In this document: positions 6,956 to 17,657 of the stretch, in pieces
Numbering within the stretch: position 1 is the first letter of the stretch
How the letters are laid out: each line of letters starts with the position of its first letter
Assembly (NCBI GenBank): GCA_002404095.1
Contig: DHJA01000278.1
Span: 1 to 22,934 of the forward strand
Length of the DNA stretch: 22,934 bases
From: Planctomycetaceae bacterium UBA4732
GTDB taxonomy: Bacteria > Planctomycetota > Planctomycetia > Gemmatales > Gemmataceae
Direction: 5' to 3'
Notes under the pieces: model-generated
Database searches by the model: none
What the model saw: the letters and a program-made list of their open reading frames with translations, nothing else
Told to the model about the DNA's origin: nothing
Program-made: the position numbers and the translations under genes

Positions 6956-8158
6956 TTATTGTACACCGGCAACCCGAAGGTGGAACGGGCTGTTCGAGCC
7001 ACAGACCAGCCGCGCCGCCGCCGGTTCCAGCGCCTTTTCCTTCTCCGCCCCATGTCGTCGAAACCACGCGGCTACGAGCAGTACCCCGTCGATCTCTTCC
7101 GGCCCCGGCGGCGCGGACGCCGCGCCGTCATAGACGTTCGCCAGCGCCATCGCAGCCGCGGCGCGGCCGGCGGCGTCGCGCGGCGCCGGCGCCATCGCGT
7201 GCACGCTTCCGTTATGGATGAGGTGCCAATGGTCGCGCGTGCCGTCGCGCCCCACCGCCGGGTAGACGCATGAACGCCGACACGCCAGCCGCAGCCGTTC
7301 CAGATGTCCGCTTAACCAATGCAGAGCCTGCCATTTGTCGCGCAACAAGGCGGCGCGCTCGAACGCCTGCGCTGCCGCCGCCTCTTGCATATCGCGCTCC
7401 AGCGCCTCCAACGGTCCGGCGTCCCTCCCTTCGAGGAACCGGATCGCGGCGCGCACGGCGAGGGAATAATCGCCGCGCGTACAAGCGGCGGCGCAGGGGC
7501 CGAGACAGGCGTTGATCTCGTGGCGCATACAGCCAGCGGGCCGAAGGATGGGGAAGAGATCGCCCTGATCGGCGAAGATCATTTTCTGCGATTGGGAGCA
7601 GTCGCGCAGCCGGAACCAATCGTTCAGGCGCCGCATAGCTTCATGCGCATGAAAACCGGCCGGCACAGGACCGAAACAGGCGAAGGCAGTGCCCGGCGGA
7701 CGCGGCGACAGGAACACATAGGCGGCAGGTTCGCGGCCGACGCAGACATAGGTGCGGCGCCGACGGTTCGGCTGGCCCTGCACGTTGAAGCGCGGCCGCC
7801 AACGGCGGATCAACTCCAACTCGCGCAGCAAGGCGGCGAACTCGCCGTGAGCCGGCTCCCACGCCACAACGCAAGTGTTTTTCAGGATGCGGCCGGCCTT
7901 GGGATCGCGGCTTTTCGTGCGAAAGTAACTTAGCAGCCGCGAGCGCAAACATTTGGCCTTGCCGACGTAGATGAGTTCACCGGCCTCGTTGAGCATCCCG
8001 TAGACGCCCGGCAGACGCGGACATTCCAGGCGCACGCCGGCGCGGAGACGCCCCGGTCGTGTGCCGCGCACGGAAGCCATCGGCAGCGTTTCATCAGCGG
8101 ATGCGAGTAAAGAAGGGCCGAAGCCGGTGAACGCTTGACGTGCGAACAGGCCATTCAC
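6956..8158 (-). CDS. UvrC-like GIY-YIG protein lacking the C-terminal nuclease domain
   Basis: This 400-residue protein resembles the N-terminal two-thirds of UvrC, the subunit that makes the incisions in nucleotide excision repair. The GIY-YIG domain is clear (LPGVYGML at 50-56, IYVGKAKCLRSRL at 63-75, with acidic residues in LLRELELI near 111-117 and then RPRFN). All four iron-sulfur-type cysteines have UvrC-like context and spacing (RDC187, C210, C218, GPC222). A UVR motif (LERDMQEAAAAQAFERAALLRDKW) spans about 253-276. The RNase H-like second nuclease and the HhH tail of full UvrC (about 600 aa) are absent. GTG at 8158 is taken as start because GGAAGG lies just upstream. It may be a Cho-like 3'-side incision nuclease or another GIY-YIG enzyme. 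Confidence 0.8.
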   Translation of the reverse strand: MNGLFARQAFTGFGPSLLASADETLPMASVRGTRPGRLRAGVRLECPRLPGVYGMLNEAGELIYVGKAKCLRSRLLSYFRTKSRDPKAGRILKNTCVVAWEPAHGEFAALLRELELIRRWRPRFNVQGQPNRRRRTYVCVGREPAAYVFLSPRPPGTAFACFGPVPAGFHAHEAMRRLNDWFRLRDCSQSQKMIFADQGDLFPILRPAGCMRHEINACLGPCAAACTRGDYSLAVRAAIRFLEGRDAGPLEALERDMQEAAAAQAFERAALLRDKWQALHWLSGHLERLRLACRRSCVYPAVGRDGTRDHWHLIHNGSVHAMAPAPRDAAGRAAAAMALANVYDGAASAPPGPEEIDGVLLVAAWFRRHGAEKEKALEPAAARLVCGSNSPFHLRVAGVQ

Positions 8159-8334
8159 GAGGGAATCCTTCCGCGTCAGCTGGAGCGGCGACTGGGACGA
8201 TTGTATGAAATGAAGCCGCTGTATCAGTGTTTATCAGCGTCTATGAGCGCCATATGGCTTTTTGTCCATATGTACCCTTGACCACTATATGGGCGAGGGG
8301 ATAAACTTCCTTCGACGACTTGGGGTCGTCGGCG

Positions 8335-8371
8335 CCCTTCCTCGGCGGCTGGGACATTGGCCGAGGAAGGG
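8335..8371 (-). terminator. Hairpin downstream of the adenine methyltransferase gene
   Basis: A perfect 12-bp stem (8335-8346 pairing with 8360-8371, loop 13 nt) lies 5 nt beyond the stop codon of the methyltransferase on the minus strand. A second small stem (7 bp, 8313-8319 with 8325-8331) follows. No T run is evident, so it could slow or protect transcript ends rather than act as a classical intrinsic terminator. Confidence 0.5.
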
Positions 8372-8376
8372 TTTGC

Positions 8377-9492
8377 TCATTTCTCAACCAGGAACATTTG
8401 CTCCGTCACATGGATGCTACGGCCTCGAAGATTCCGGCTGCCGCGAAAGGTGTTGTAGGGAATCTCAATCACCTCTAATTTGCCTATCTGAGTTAGTAGT
8501 TGTCGCATTTCACTCGGGGCTATAAACCCTTCGTCGTTGAAGGATACCAGCACAAACGAAGCGTCTACAGCGCGAATCAACTCGGCCAAGCGACTCAAGC
8601 AGCGCGAGCGCACGTTGTAGTCGGAACGTTGCCAGTCGGTCGGAATACCGGAAACGGTGCTGATAAGCTCCGGCTTCTGGTAATCGACAAGCAGATTGAG
8701 CATGAAATAATTCGACCCGTAGGGGTGCTGATTGTACGGCGGGTCGAAGTACGCCAGGTCGAAGCCGCGCAGCTGACCGGCCAGCGTGTTGGCGTCCTGT
8801 TGGTGGACCTCCACATCGCACTCGAAGCGGCTCAACACGGGAACGTCCAGTTCTATCCGTCCTTTGATCCGCACCAACGCATCGCCGTTGCTGCCGCCGA
8901 ACTTGCCGATGCCCGTGGCTCGGTCTTTGTAGAAACCTTTGAACACGCCGGAGGTGTTGGCGTGAACCGACGCTTCGGAAAGGAGCGGACCTAGAAGGAG
9001 GTCGCGGTAAGCCGGATCGACGCCTTCCAGGAGCCGCCGATAGTTGTCCAAGCGGCTGGCGTTGTCGCGGGTGTAAAAGACCCTGTCGGTTGCCGCAATA
9101 TCGCTCTCGTCGGCCGGCGCGTAGAGCTTTTCGATGAACCCCGGTGGGAACTCCGTCATTTCCGCTCGGCCGTTAAGGTCATCGACCACCTTTCGGAGCC
9201 GACTCAGATCGACGGAACTATGATTGCGTAGAAAGCATCGACCGGCCACGGCGGCGAAATTTTCAAGGTCGTTGCTCACCAACCGTTCGGCGTGCCGCTT
9301 GAAATAGCGCGATACGACGCCGGAACCGGCGAAAGCGTCGAAGATGCGCAGGCGGGATTTGCCCAATCGCTCCTTGACGCGGAACACGGCCTTGTCGATA
9401 TGCCCCAATAGAGAGCGCTTGTTGCCGATGTAGGTGATGAGTTGCTTGGAAAGGTAGTCGGGATGCTCCGCGCTTTGATCGCTGGGTGCCAT
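8377..9492 (-). CDS. D12-class N6-adenine DNA methyltransferase
   Basis: This 371-residue enzyme is predicted to move a methyl group from S-adenosylmethionine to adenine N6 in a specific DNA site. The family's motifs are in order: LITYIGNKRSLL at 18-29, the SAM-binding FDAFAGSG at 51-58, SNDLE at 73-77, and the catalytic YFDPPYNQHPYGSNY at 249-263. The target-recognition region between them cannot be read for specificity. No restriction enzyme lies beside it, so it may be a solitary or phage-defence-related methylase. The ATG at 9492 has no ribosome-binding site and lies inside an inverted-repeat arm (9485-9502), so the true start could be a few codons later, before LSKQLITYIG. Its neighbour upstream (ending at 9647) is on the same strand. 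Confidence 0.88.
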   Translation of the reverse strand: MAPSDQSAEHPDYLSKQLITYIGNKRSLLGHIDKAVFRVKERLGKSRLRIFDAFAGSGVVSRYFKRHAERLVSNDLENFAAVAGRCFLRNHSSVDLSRLRKVVDDLNGRAEMTEFPPGFIEKLYAPADESDIAATDRVFYTRDNASRLDNYRRLLEGVDPAYRDLLLGPLLSEASVHANTSGVFKGFYKDRATGIGKFGGSNGDALVRIKGRIELDVPVLSRFECDVEVHQQDANTLAGQLRGFDLAYFDPPYNQHPYGSNYFMLNLLVDYQKPELISTVSGIPTDWQRSDYNVRSRCLSRLAELIRAVDASFVLVSFNDEGFIAPSEMRQLLTQIGKLEVIEIPYNTFRGSRNLRGRSIHVTEQMFLVEK

Positions 9493-9630
9493 GCTTTCGC
9501 GGGCTCAATTCTGAATAAAGAAAGCCGCAAGACTCCCGCGAAAGCATGTGAGCCTCGCGCGGTAAACATGCTTTCGCGGCGGCAACTCCTGGAGTTCTCC
9601 CTCCGACTCAGGCCGCGAAAGCATGGCACC
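9485..9630. repeat. Double inverted repeat built from four copies of catgctttcgcgg
   Basis: The core catgctttcgcgg occurs four times in alternating orientation: 9490-9503 (plus), 9535-9548 (minus), 9567-9580 (plus) and 9612-9625 (minus). The first two can form one 14-bp stem and the last two another. The outermost copies match over 18 nt (9485-9502 with 9613-9630). The block lies between the methyltransferase start and the end of the membrane-protein gene. It could be a palindromic repeat element, paired hairpins in RNA, or a binding-site array. Confidence 0.8.
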
Positions 9631-9646
9631 TGGCGAGCAAATTATC

Positions 9647-10153
9647 TCAAAAATACTGACCAAGATCAAAAGTGCAGTACAAAAAACCAAATATCAACAC
9701 CACAATGGGCGCAAACAGTCCTCCCAGGCACCCGCCGAGCAACCAGCCCCATCGTAACCTCCTGGCCTGGAGGAGGGCGCCCAATAGCCCTCCCAGCACG
9801 CCGCCTGGAAGCCCCATATATGCTAGAACCAAAATGGCGATCATAGAGTCCGGATTGAATTGCACTACTACCAAGATCAGGATCGCCAGGCTTGCGGTGG
9901 TAGTGACGGCTCCCACCACGGCCCCCGCGATCCCGCCGCCGGCCGCACGGCCAAACCATCCGTCCTGCTTGCGCACGGAGCCCCATCTTGCCGGGTCCAC
10001 AAGGAACCGCTCCGCCCACATATCGGGGTCCGGCGGCGGCTCCCCTTGCATCCATGCCCCGGCCGTGAAAGATTCCACGTCTTCTCGGCGAAAGTCCGCA
10101 CCACGGCCGCGCAGCCGAGCCATCACGGCGGCACTGAAGTCTTCGGGCGTCAT
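9647..10153 (-). CDS. Membrane protein with three predicted transmembrane segments, unknown function
   Basis: This 168-residue protein has a soluble N-terminal part (MTPEDFSAAVMARLRGRGADFRR..., residues 1-65) containing a DVESF...DPDMWAERFL helix-rich stretch. Three Gly-rich hydrophobic segments follow, at about 70-97, 103-130 and 135-160. The ATG at 10153 is preceded by GGGAGA at a suitable distance. The upstream 100 bp and the first residues (MTPEDFSAAV) resemble those of the 50-residue protein at 11083-11235 (MRPDDFWAGV), so the two genes probably arose by local duplication. No family with known function was recognised. Confidence 0.65.
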   Translation of the reverse strand: MTPEDFSAAVMARLRGRGADFRREDVESFTAGAWMQGEPPPDPDMWAERFLVDPARWGSVRKQDGWFGRAAGGGIAGAVVGAVTTTASLAILILVVVQFNPDSMIAILVLAYMGLPGGVLGGLLGALLQARRLRWGWLLGGCLGGLFAPIVVLIFGFLYCTFDLGQYF

Positions 10154-10200
10154 AGGCTCATCTCCCAAGCACTCAAATTCCCCGGCCGGCGCTGAAGCAG

Positions 10201-10304
10201 CCGCCTGTTGGAGTAGCGCAATGCTCCCATAATATGAGTCAAGACCCGCCGCACACAAGAGGCATCCGCCGTCAAGGGGCGGAACACCTATGCCGCGTCA
10301 CTCC
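10201..10304. repeat. Direct repeat copy A of the carB 5' region
   Basis: About 104 bp here match 11283-11386 at roughly 85% identity by eye, including 42 identical bases (10223-10264 against 11305-11346). The copy reaches a truncated carB start (atgccgcgtc at 10290-10299), after which the frame stops at about codon 15. It therefore looks like a duplicated piece of the carB upstream region that ends inside the 3' end of the toxin gene at 10298. Confidence 0.8.
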
Positions 10305-10732
10305 GGCTTCTTTCCTGCGGCATCGGGCGGATGAAGAAGAATCGCCCGAAACCCCGCTTGCTCAAAATGGTGGTCGGCGGTGAGGGCGTCGGCTAATTTT
10401 CGCTGAATCATGACGCAGAAGGAAATACAATCAGTGAGAGACCAATCCTTATCGAGCCGGTCGGCGAACAGGGCCAACCCGCGGCGGTATAGAGCGCGCG
10501 AACAAGCGACGATCAGCGTTTGCGGGTCTATCGCCAGATCATCCAGCAGCGCCAGAAATAGGCGACGGTGCTTGCGCCGGGCAAAGAAAGCGCCCATTTC
10601 GATGAGTACATATTCGGTGACAATCACGCGGCCCGTGTAGGCTTCGCTCCAAGTGCGCGCTTGCTCGTGGTGAACGTCGTCGGAGTTGAGCAAGGCCGCA
10701 AAGTACGACGTGTCGGCGAAAACAGCTTTCAT
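10298..10732 (-). CDS. vapC: PIN-domain ribonuclease toxin, VapC-like (second family)
   Basis: This 144-residue PIN protein is unrelated in detail to the toxins at 857-6142. The conserved acidic residues appear at D7 (VFADTSYFAALLN), E45 (TEYVLIEMGAFF), D101 (DWSLTDCISFCVM) and D120 (ADALTADHHFEQAGF). The DWSLTDC...TADHHFEQAGF ending is characteristic of this VapC branch. The start ATG at 10732 overlaps the stop of the antitoxin gene by 4 nt (ATGA), which implies coupled translation. The expected activity is cleavage of a specific RNA; the target is unknown. The C-terminal 3' end reaches into the duplicated carB-leader sequence. Confidence 0.85.
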   Translation of the reverse strand: MKAVFADTSYFAALLNSDDVHHEQARTWSEAYTGRVIVTEYVLIEMGAFFARRKHRRLFLALLDDLAIDPQTLIVACSRALYRRGLALFADRLDKDWSLTDCISFCVMIQRKLADALTADHHFEQAGFRAILLHPPDAAGKKPE

Positions 10733-10950
10733 TGGCGTTTCGGCATACCGTACAAGTAGTGGTCCATGTTGATCGATGCGTCCGACGGCAGACCCTTTGC
10801 TTTGCCGATGACGTTGCTCAGGCGTTCGGCCAAGGTCGGCGCCGGCGCTTCAGTCGTCAACACTTCGATGCGCACGCGCACCCCTTCCGGCAGGCTCGCC
10901 GGTGGTTGTAGCACAATGTTCCCGTTCAGGACGCGGCCTTCAAGAGTCAT
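10729..10950 (-). CDS. Antitoxin of the second PIN-toxin pair
   Basis: This 73-residue protein starts MTLEGRVLNGNIVLQPPASLPEGVRVRIEVL, a short beta-rich N-terminus like those of small antitoxins that precede PIN toxins. A helical tail follows (TLAERLSNVIGKAKGLPSDASINMDHYLYG) that would wrap the toxin. The start at 10950 is supported by AGGGAGG about 7 nt upstream. It overlaps the toxin start by 4 nt. It is expected to neutralise the toxin; any operator would lie in 10951-11082, where I see no obvious palindrome. Confidence 0.75.
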   Translation of the reverse strand: MTLEGRVLNGNIVLQPPASLPEGVRVRIEVLTTEAPAPTLAERLSNVIGKAKGLPSDASINMDHYLYGMPKRQ

Positions 10951-11082
10951 GACGTTAACCTCCCTAGGATTTCCTTTTCTTTAGAATACCCCTTCCCCGT
11001 GCTTTCCAGAAGGGCCGTCGCTCGATTCCATTCCGCTACCGTCTCTCACAGACCGGCGGCAGGACGGGTGAGGCGCTTTCAT

Positions 11083-11235
11083 TCATCGTCGTTTCCGCTC
11101 GCCCGGTATGGTGAGCCAACGCCAGAGGCGACGGCATCCCTGCTCCACTAAGAAGACCACAAGGCCGACCGCAACGGCGATTACGCCCCCGATGATTCCC
11201 GGCAACACACCAGCCCAGAAGTCGTCAGGTCTCAT
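11083..11235 (-). CDS. Small single-span membrane protein (50 aa)
   Basis: The short protein MRPDDFWAGVLPGIIGGVIAVAVGLVVFLVEQGCRRLW... has one hydrophobic segment (residues 9-30) and a basic C-terminal tail (GERKRR), suggesting an inner-membrane protein with the tail in the cytoplasm. The ATG at 11235 has GGAAGAG upstream. The gene diverges from carB, and its upstream region and first residues are duplicated at the gene 9647-10153. It is short, but the parallel arrangement with the larger paralogue supports it as a real gene or a shortened copy. Function unknown. Confidence 0.5.
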   Translation of the reverse strand: MRPDDFWAGVLPGIIGGVIAVAVGLVVFLVEQGCRRLWRWLTIPGERKRR

Positions 11236-11282
11236 CGAACATTCTCTTCCAGCCGCCACGTCGCTCCGGTTGGCGACAGGGG

Positions 11283-11371
11283 CCGCCTCTTGGAGAGCCG
11301 CCAGGCTCCCATAATATGAGTCAAGACCCGCCGCACACAAGAGGCAACCGCCGTCGAAGGGCCGAACACTC

Positions 11372-11386
<15 letters not shown>
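11283..11386. repeat. Direct repeat copy B: carB upstream region and start
   Basis: This stretch contains the carB start codon (11372) and the divergent leader of the small membrane-protein gene. It matches 10201-10304. The 42-bp identical core (11305-11346) has no ORF in common use on either strand, so it is probably regulatory: a shared promoter, protein-binding site or leader RNA. No clear -35/-10 pair could be assigned. Confidence 0.75.
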
Positions 11387-14686
<3,300 letters not shown>

Positions 14687-14727
14687 TCTACATTTTCTGA
14701 TGCCAGGCTTGCCGGCCCCGATGGGCG

Positions 14728-14758
14728 GCTTCCTCCTGACATAAAAGTATGAGGAAGC
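14728..14758. terminator. Hairpin between convergent carB and the restriction endonuclease gene
   Basis: An 8-bp stem (gcttcctc at 14728-14735 with gaggaagc at 14751-14758, loop 15 nt) lies about 40 bp after the carB stop. It could end transcription from either side. The stem is short and lacks a T tract, so the call is tentative. The rest of 14687-14842 shows no gene. Confidence 0.35.
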
Positions 14759-14842
14759 GTAGCTTCCCTAGACGAGGCGTCTCAGGCGGTGGACGTAAGG
14801 GATGGAGTGCCGTCCCATAAAACGAGGCCACGGAAATGCTAG

Positions 14843-15931
14843 TTAGGCACCAAAAAGCTCGCGCGCGCTAAGAACAACATGTTCGGTGTACTTTCTTTTC
14901 TCTAAAAAAGCACTGACGACGCCTTGCTTAGCGGCGGGAAACTCGCGACGGATAAGCTCATCAATAGTACTCACCAGCTTATCTGCCAAGCCAGCGTCTC
15001 TACAACATGATTCCCAATGACGAAGATCCTTTTCGACGACGATAGTTTGAATGTTTCCCCATCTGTCTTTCTCATCAGCCGTTTTTCTTTCTAAAGCGCG
15101 ATCTATACCTCTACAAACGATGACTAACGGACCTTCAGGCGCCTTGCGAACAATATCATCGAGTTGTTTGTCCTTATTCACCAACACGTCTTTCACTTGC
15201 ACGACAACACCGAAATTAGTGTTCATATCAACTCCATTGTCGTTTGCATTAGTTAAACCCATTCGAAAAATCGTAGCAGGCTGTCGACGAGAAGTTTGGC
15301 CCCGCTTTATCCCGATAATTCTTTCGAGAAAAAAGGATACTTGATTGGCTAGCGCGGTTGGTGTAATACTGATAGAGCATTCGGCCCGACATTCCTGTAG
15401 CATAAAATCGCACAGGGCGTAGGCAATTATCTCAAAGATTTTGTTTGAAACTTTTCTGAATAGTGCGTTGGATTTCACAAGACGAAGATGTTCAAGAACA
15501 GATGTAGACGTATCCGCTTTAATTGACCCTAAGAACCTCTCTAGTGCTTGGCAACCGTCCTGAAAGGAGCCATATATGTATGCCTCTACATATCCGCTTG
15601 TTTCGCTAGCGGTATTGAGTTCATGAAGGCGCGGAAAAACTTGCTTCGCCACAAAGCCCCGTGGAAAGATGGTTTCATCTTGCCAACGGATATTTGATGT
15701 TGAGATGCGTCCCATTAAGGAACTCGTAACTTCATCTCGGAGGTCCCGCAATCTGGCAGCCTTCTTGTCTATATAATCGAGTAGAGCGTCTTGTGAAAGC
15801 GCCGACGTGCGCCCATGCCGAAGAATCTCGGCAATATGAATAGGCTTGTAAAACAAAAAGGTAGACTTTGCGATTGTCTGCTGGAGGGCAAGGACGGCCT
15901 GTTTATATTCAGCCCCAAGTTGCACTTTCAT
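14843..15931 (-). CDS. HaeII-family type II restriction endonuclease
   Basis: This 362-residue protein matches the HaeII restriction-enzyme family as I remember it: FYKPIHIAEILRHGR (27-41), GRISTSNIRWQDE (74-86), GYVEAYIYGSF (113-123), KIFEIIAYAL (164-173) and RMGLTNANDNGVDMNTNFGVVVQVKD (223-248). The last contains a likely PD-(D/E)XK-type core (D235 ... Q245-V-K247). HaeII itself cuts RGCGC^Y; whether this protein has the same site cannot be read. The start at 15931 is supported by a strong GAGGAGG site; a longer frame starting at 15964 lacks one. The gene is visibly richer in A+T than its neighbours (one 60-nt stretch counted at about 42% G+C), pointing to transfer. No C5 methylase is next to it. 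Confidence 0.8.
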   Translation of the reverse strand: MKVQLGAEYKQAVLALQQTIAKSTFLFYKPIHIAEILRHGRTSALSQDALLDYIDKKAARLRDLRDEVTSSLMGRISTSNIRWQDETIFPRGFVAKQVFPRLHELNTASETSGYVEAYIYGSFQDGCQALERFLGSIKADTSTSVLEHLRLVKSNALFRKVSNKIFEIIAYALCDFMLQECRAECSISITPTALANQVSFFLERIIGIKRGQTSRRQPATIFRMGLTNANDNGVDMNTNFGVVVQVKDVLVNKDKQLDDIVRKAPEGPLVIVCRGIDRALERKTADEKDRWGNIQTIVVEKDLRHWESCCRDAGLADKLVSTIDELIRREFPAAKQGVVSAFLEKRKYTEHVVLSARELFGA

Positions 15932-16220
15932 TTGCGATTCCTCCTCTTCGCGCTCCAACCGCATTCCGCCTTGACAGTGGCGATGGCGCCGCGCCCCTGA
16001 TGCTACAAAGGCGCGATTGGCGCGGCAAAAACCGATCCGTAGCGGTTCGCCGGTCGCAAGCTACCTTGAAGAAAAAAGGAGTCGAGATGTCGAGATTCGT
16101 TTCCAAGCCTCAGCATCGCCCGCTTTAGTCCGCGCCAACGACTCAAGAGTACTATACTTTCCCAAGAGGATGCGCTCGCGGACGCCAATGCGACATCCCC
16201 ATTTGCCCAGGTCTTTTCCG

Positions 16221-17132
16221 TCAACCTAATTGCCACCCGCTTAGCTCGGACATGCGAAAAACAAGTTCGGGAGGCCCCGGTTGGCCCGGCTCGCCTTGAG
16301 CCAGTCGGCGCACCACGACCACTTGTCCGTACCGCTCGTCCGCGGTCGGCGTGCTGACGGCGATGGCCTCTTTACGGCCGTCGCTCACGTTGACCGGCAG
16401 GCTGGATTTTCCGGACAAGTAGAATTCCAGTTGTTCGTAAGCGTAACGGTCATCTTCGAGCGCGTGTGCCGCGGCATGTTGTATAAGCTGCGACATCGTC
16501 GCGGAAGCTTCCAGAGAGCGACCTTCTAGCCGCAGCAATCGGTCGCGAGCGGGCAGCCATTCCTCATAATTCTTTCGCCAAGTATCCGGACGGACCAGTA
16601 TCACGCCATAACCATCCTCATTATTCCCCCAGACGCAGTCATCGAAGGCTTTCGGAGTCAAGCTATACATAATCGGATACCAGGCAGAATCCGCCACCCG
16701 AATTCGGCCGTCTTTCCATCGGCCCAGAGTGACCCAGTGCGAATATTCCCCTTCCGTCCCCTCGTAGAGATAAATAGAGGCGATTGCAAAAGCGCCCCGG
16801 TCCAATTCTGGGCCGAGCCGCTCCAGGAATGTGGGCGTGGATTCCCGCGACCGCCTGTAGCGTTCTTCGACCGAGAAGCCCAGAGCCTTCAGGACGGCCG
16901 GAAGGCGCTCTTCGTCGACGTAACCGTAGGCGCTGGGGCCAGGGTCGGGGTGGACTCGGAAGATCGCCTGGAGGGCGGCTTTGGGAATGGTCAAACCTCC
17001 CAGCAGCAAGCCGTGATGTACGGCAGCGACGCCGCAGCTGACGTAGTCCAGTTGGGGACCGAACTCCTGGGCGATGTGGTCCAGGTCGTGCGGATAGGGA
17101 TGCTGTCGGATTTGGTCGCGCCAGGGTTGCAT
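16221..17132 (-). CDS. Stand-alone C39-like papain-fold cysteine peptidase
   Basis: This 303-residue soluble protein contains the hallmark residues and spacings of C39 peptidases, which cut double-glycine leaders from bacteriocins. Q27 lies six residues before catalytic C33 (QLDYVSCGVAAVHHGLL), H132 is in YSHWVTLGRW, and D148 follows 16 residues later in RVADSAWYP. The usual fused transmembrane/ABC domains are absent; instead a 120-residue C-terminal region of unknown type follows (about 185-303, with LIQHAAAHALEDDRYAYEQLEFYL). No signal peptide is seen. The start at 17132 follows GGAGG; the ATG at 17147 is also possible and overlaps the stop of the upstream gene (TAATG). Alternatives are a C70-like or transglutaminase-like hydrolase with no leader-processing role. 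The gene is read together with the 93-aa gene upstream. Confidence 0.72.
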   Translation of the reverse strand: MQPWRDQIRQHPYPHDLDHIAQEFGPQLDYVSCGVAAVHHGLLLGGLTIPKAALQAIFRVHPDPGPSAYGYVDEERLPAVLKALGFSVEERYRRSRESTPTFLERLGPELDRGAFAIASIYLYEGTEGEYSHWVTLGRWKDGRIRVADSAWYPIMYSLTPKAFDDCVWGNNEDGYGVILVRPDTWRKNYEEWLPARDRLLRLEGRSLEASATMSQLIQHAAAHALEDDRYAYEQLEFYLSGKSSLPVNVSDGRKEAIAVSTPTADERYGQVVVVRRLAQGEPGQPGPPELVFRMSELSGWQLG

Positions 17133-17146
17133 GGTCCGTACCTCCA

Positions 17147-17428
17147 TTAGACGAGCTGACTGCCGACGATGGCGTTTAGTCGGATCACGTATTCCGGTAC
17201 GTCCTCGTTGCCTTGCTCTTCGCTGGGTCCGTCCCGGGCTACAAGAAGGCCTTGCTCCTCGTGGATTTCCAGTTCGCTTTCTGTATCGAAGCTCCACGGC
17301 TCGTCGGACCCCGCCGTGTAGATGTCCAGACTCTCGTACTCATACACTCCGCCCTGCAAAAACTCAATTTGCTGGCGCAGCAACTCGACGAAACTTTCGC
17401 CTGCTGGTTTTGACTCTCGCGCGGGCAT
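17147..17428 (-). CDS. Small acidic protein with a double-glycine-leader-like N-terminus
   Basis: This 93-residue protein has no known relatives that I recognise. Its N-terminus, ESFVELLRQQIEFLQGG (residues 11-27), fits the double-glycine leader pattern: GG at -2/-1 and hydrophobic residues at -4 (L24), -7 (I21), -12 (L16) and -15 (F13). The usual Glu at -8 is Gln. The remaining 66 residues have 17 acidic and only two Lys/Arg residues, and no cysteine. The start at 17428 is chosen for its AAAGGAG site; an upstream ATG (17452) has none. The stop overlaps a possible start of the C39-like peptidase gene. It may be the peptidase's substrate; it may equally be an unrelated small folded protein. 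Confidence 0.62.
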   Translation of the reverse strand: MPARESKPAGESFVELLRQQIEFLQGGVYEYESLDIYTAGSDEPWSFDTESELEIHEEQGLLVARDGPSEEQGNEDVPEYVIRLNAIVGSQLV

Positions 17429-17606
17429 TGTCTTCTCCTTTGCCGGTTGCACATGTTTGGTTGGGAGCCGCAGCCCGCGATACTAACCGACCGAGAGACG
17501 CCTGTCAAACATAGCCGGAGAAAACCAAAAACGCTGGGTCTAGCGCGTGACGCCACGGAATACGGAGTAAGCGGCGTCAGTTCATTTTTCTACAACGCTC
17601 GGTTCG

Positions 17607-17657
17607 CCGCGACCCGAAGGGGAGCGCGTCGGCCAAGCGCTCCCCTTCGGGTCGCGG
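17607..17657 (-). terminator. 21-bp perfect hairpin at the end of dapA, made from a dispersed repeat
   Basis: The arms 17607-17627 and 17637-17657 are perfectly complementary (21 bp) with a 9-nt loop. The repeat on the dapA side continues through 17661 and so supplies the dapA stop codon (TAG at 17658-17660). The stem is GC-rich and lacks a T run, so termination is plausible but not certain. The same sequence occurs in carB at 13056-13080. Confidence 0.7.

Noticed and set aside
10290..10334. A short frame starting at the duplicated carB start codon
   Set aside because: It stops after about 14 codons and overlaps the end of the toxin gene; it is best read as a duplication remnant.
16087..16128. 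A 13-codon plus-strand frame with a good AGGAG site upstream
   Set aside because: It is too short, with no downstream gene on that strand and nothing to support translation. The surrounding spacer 15932-16220 shows no supported gene.
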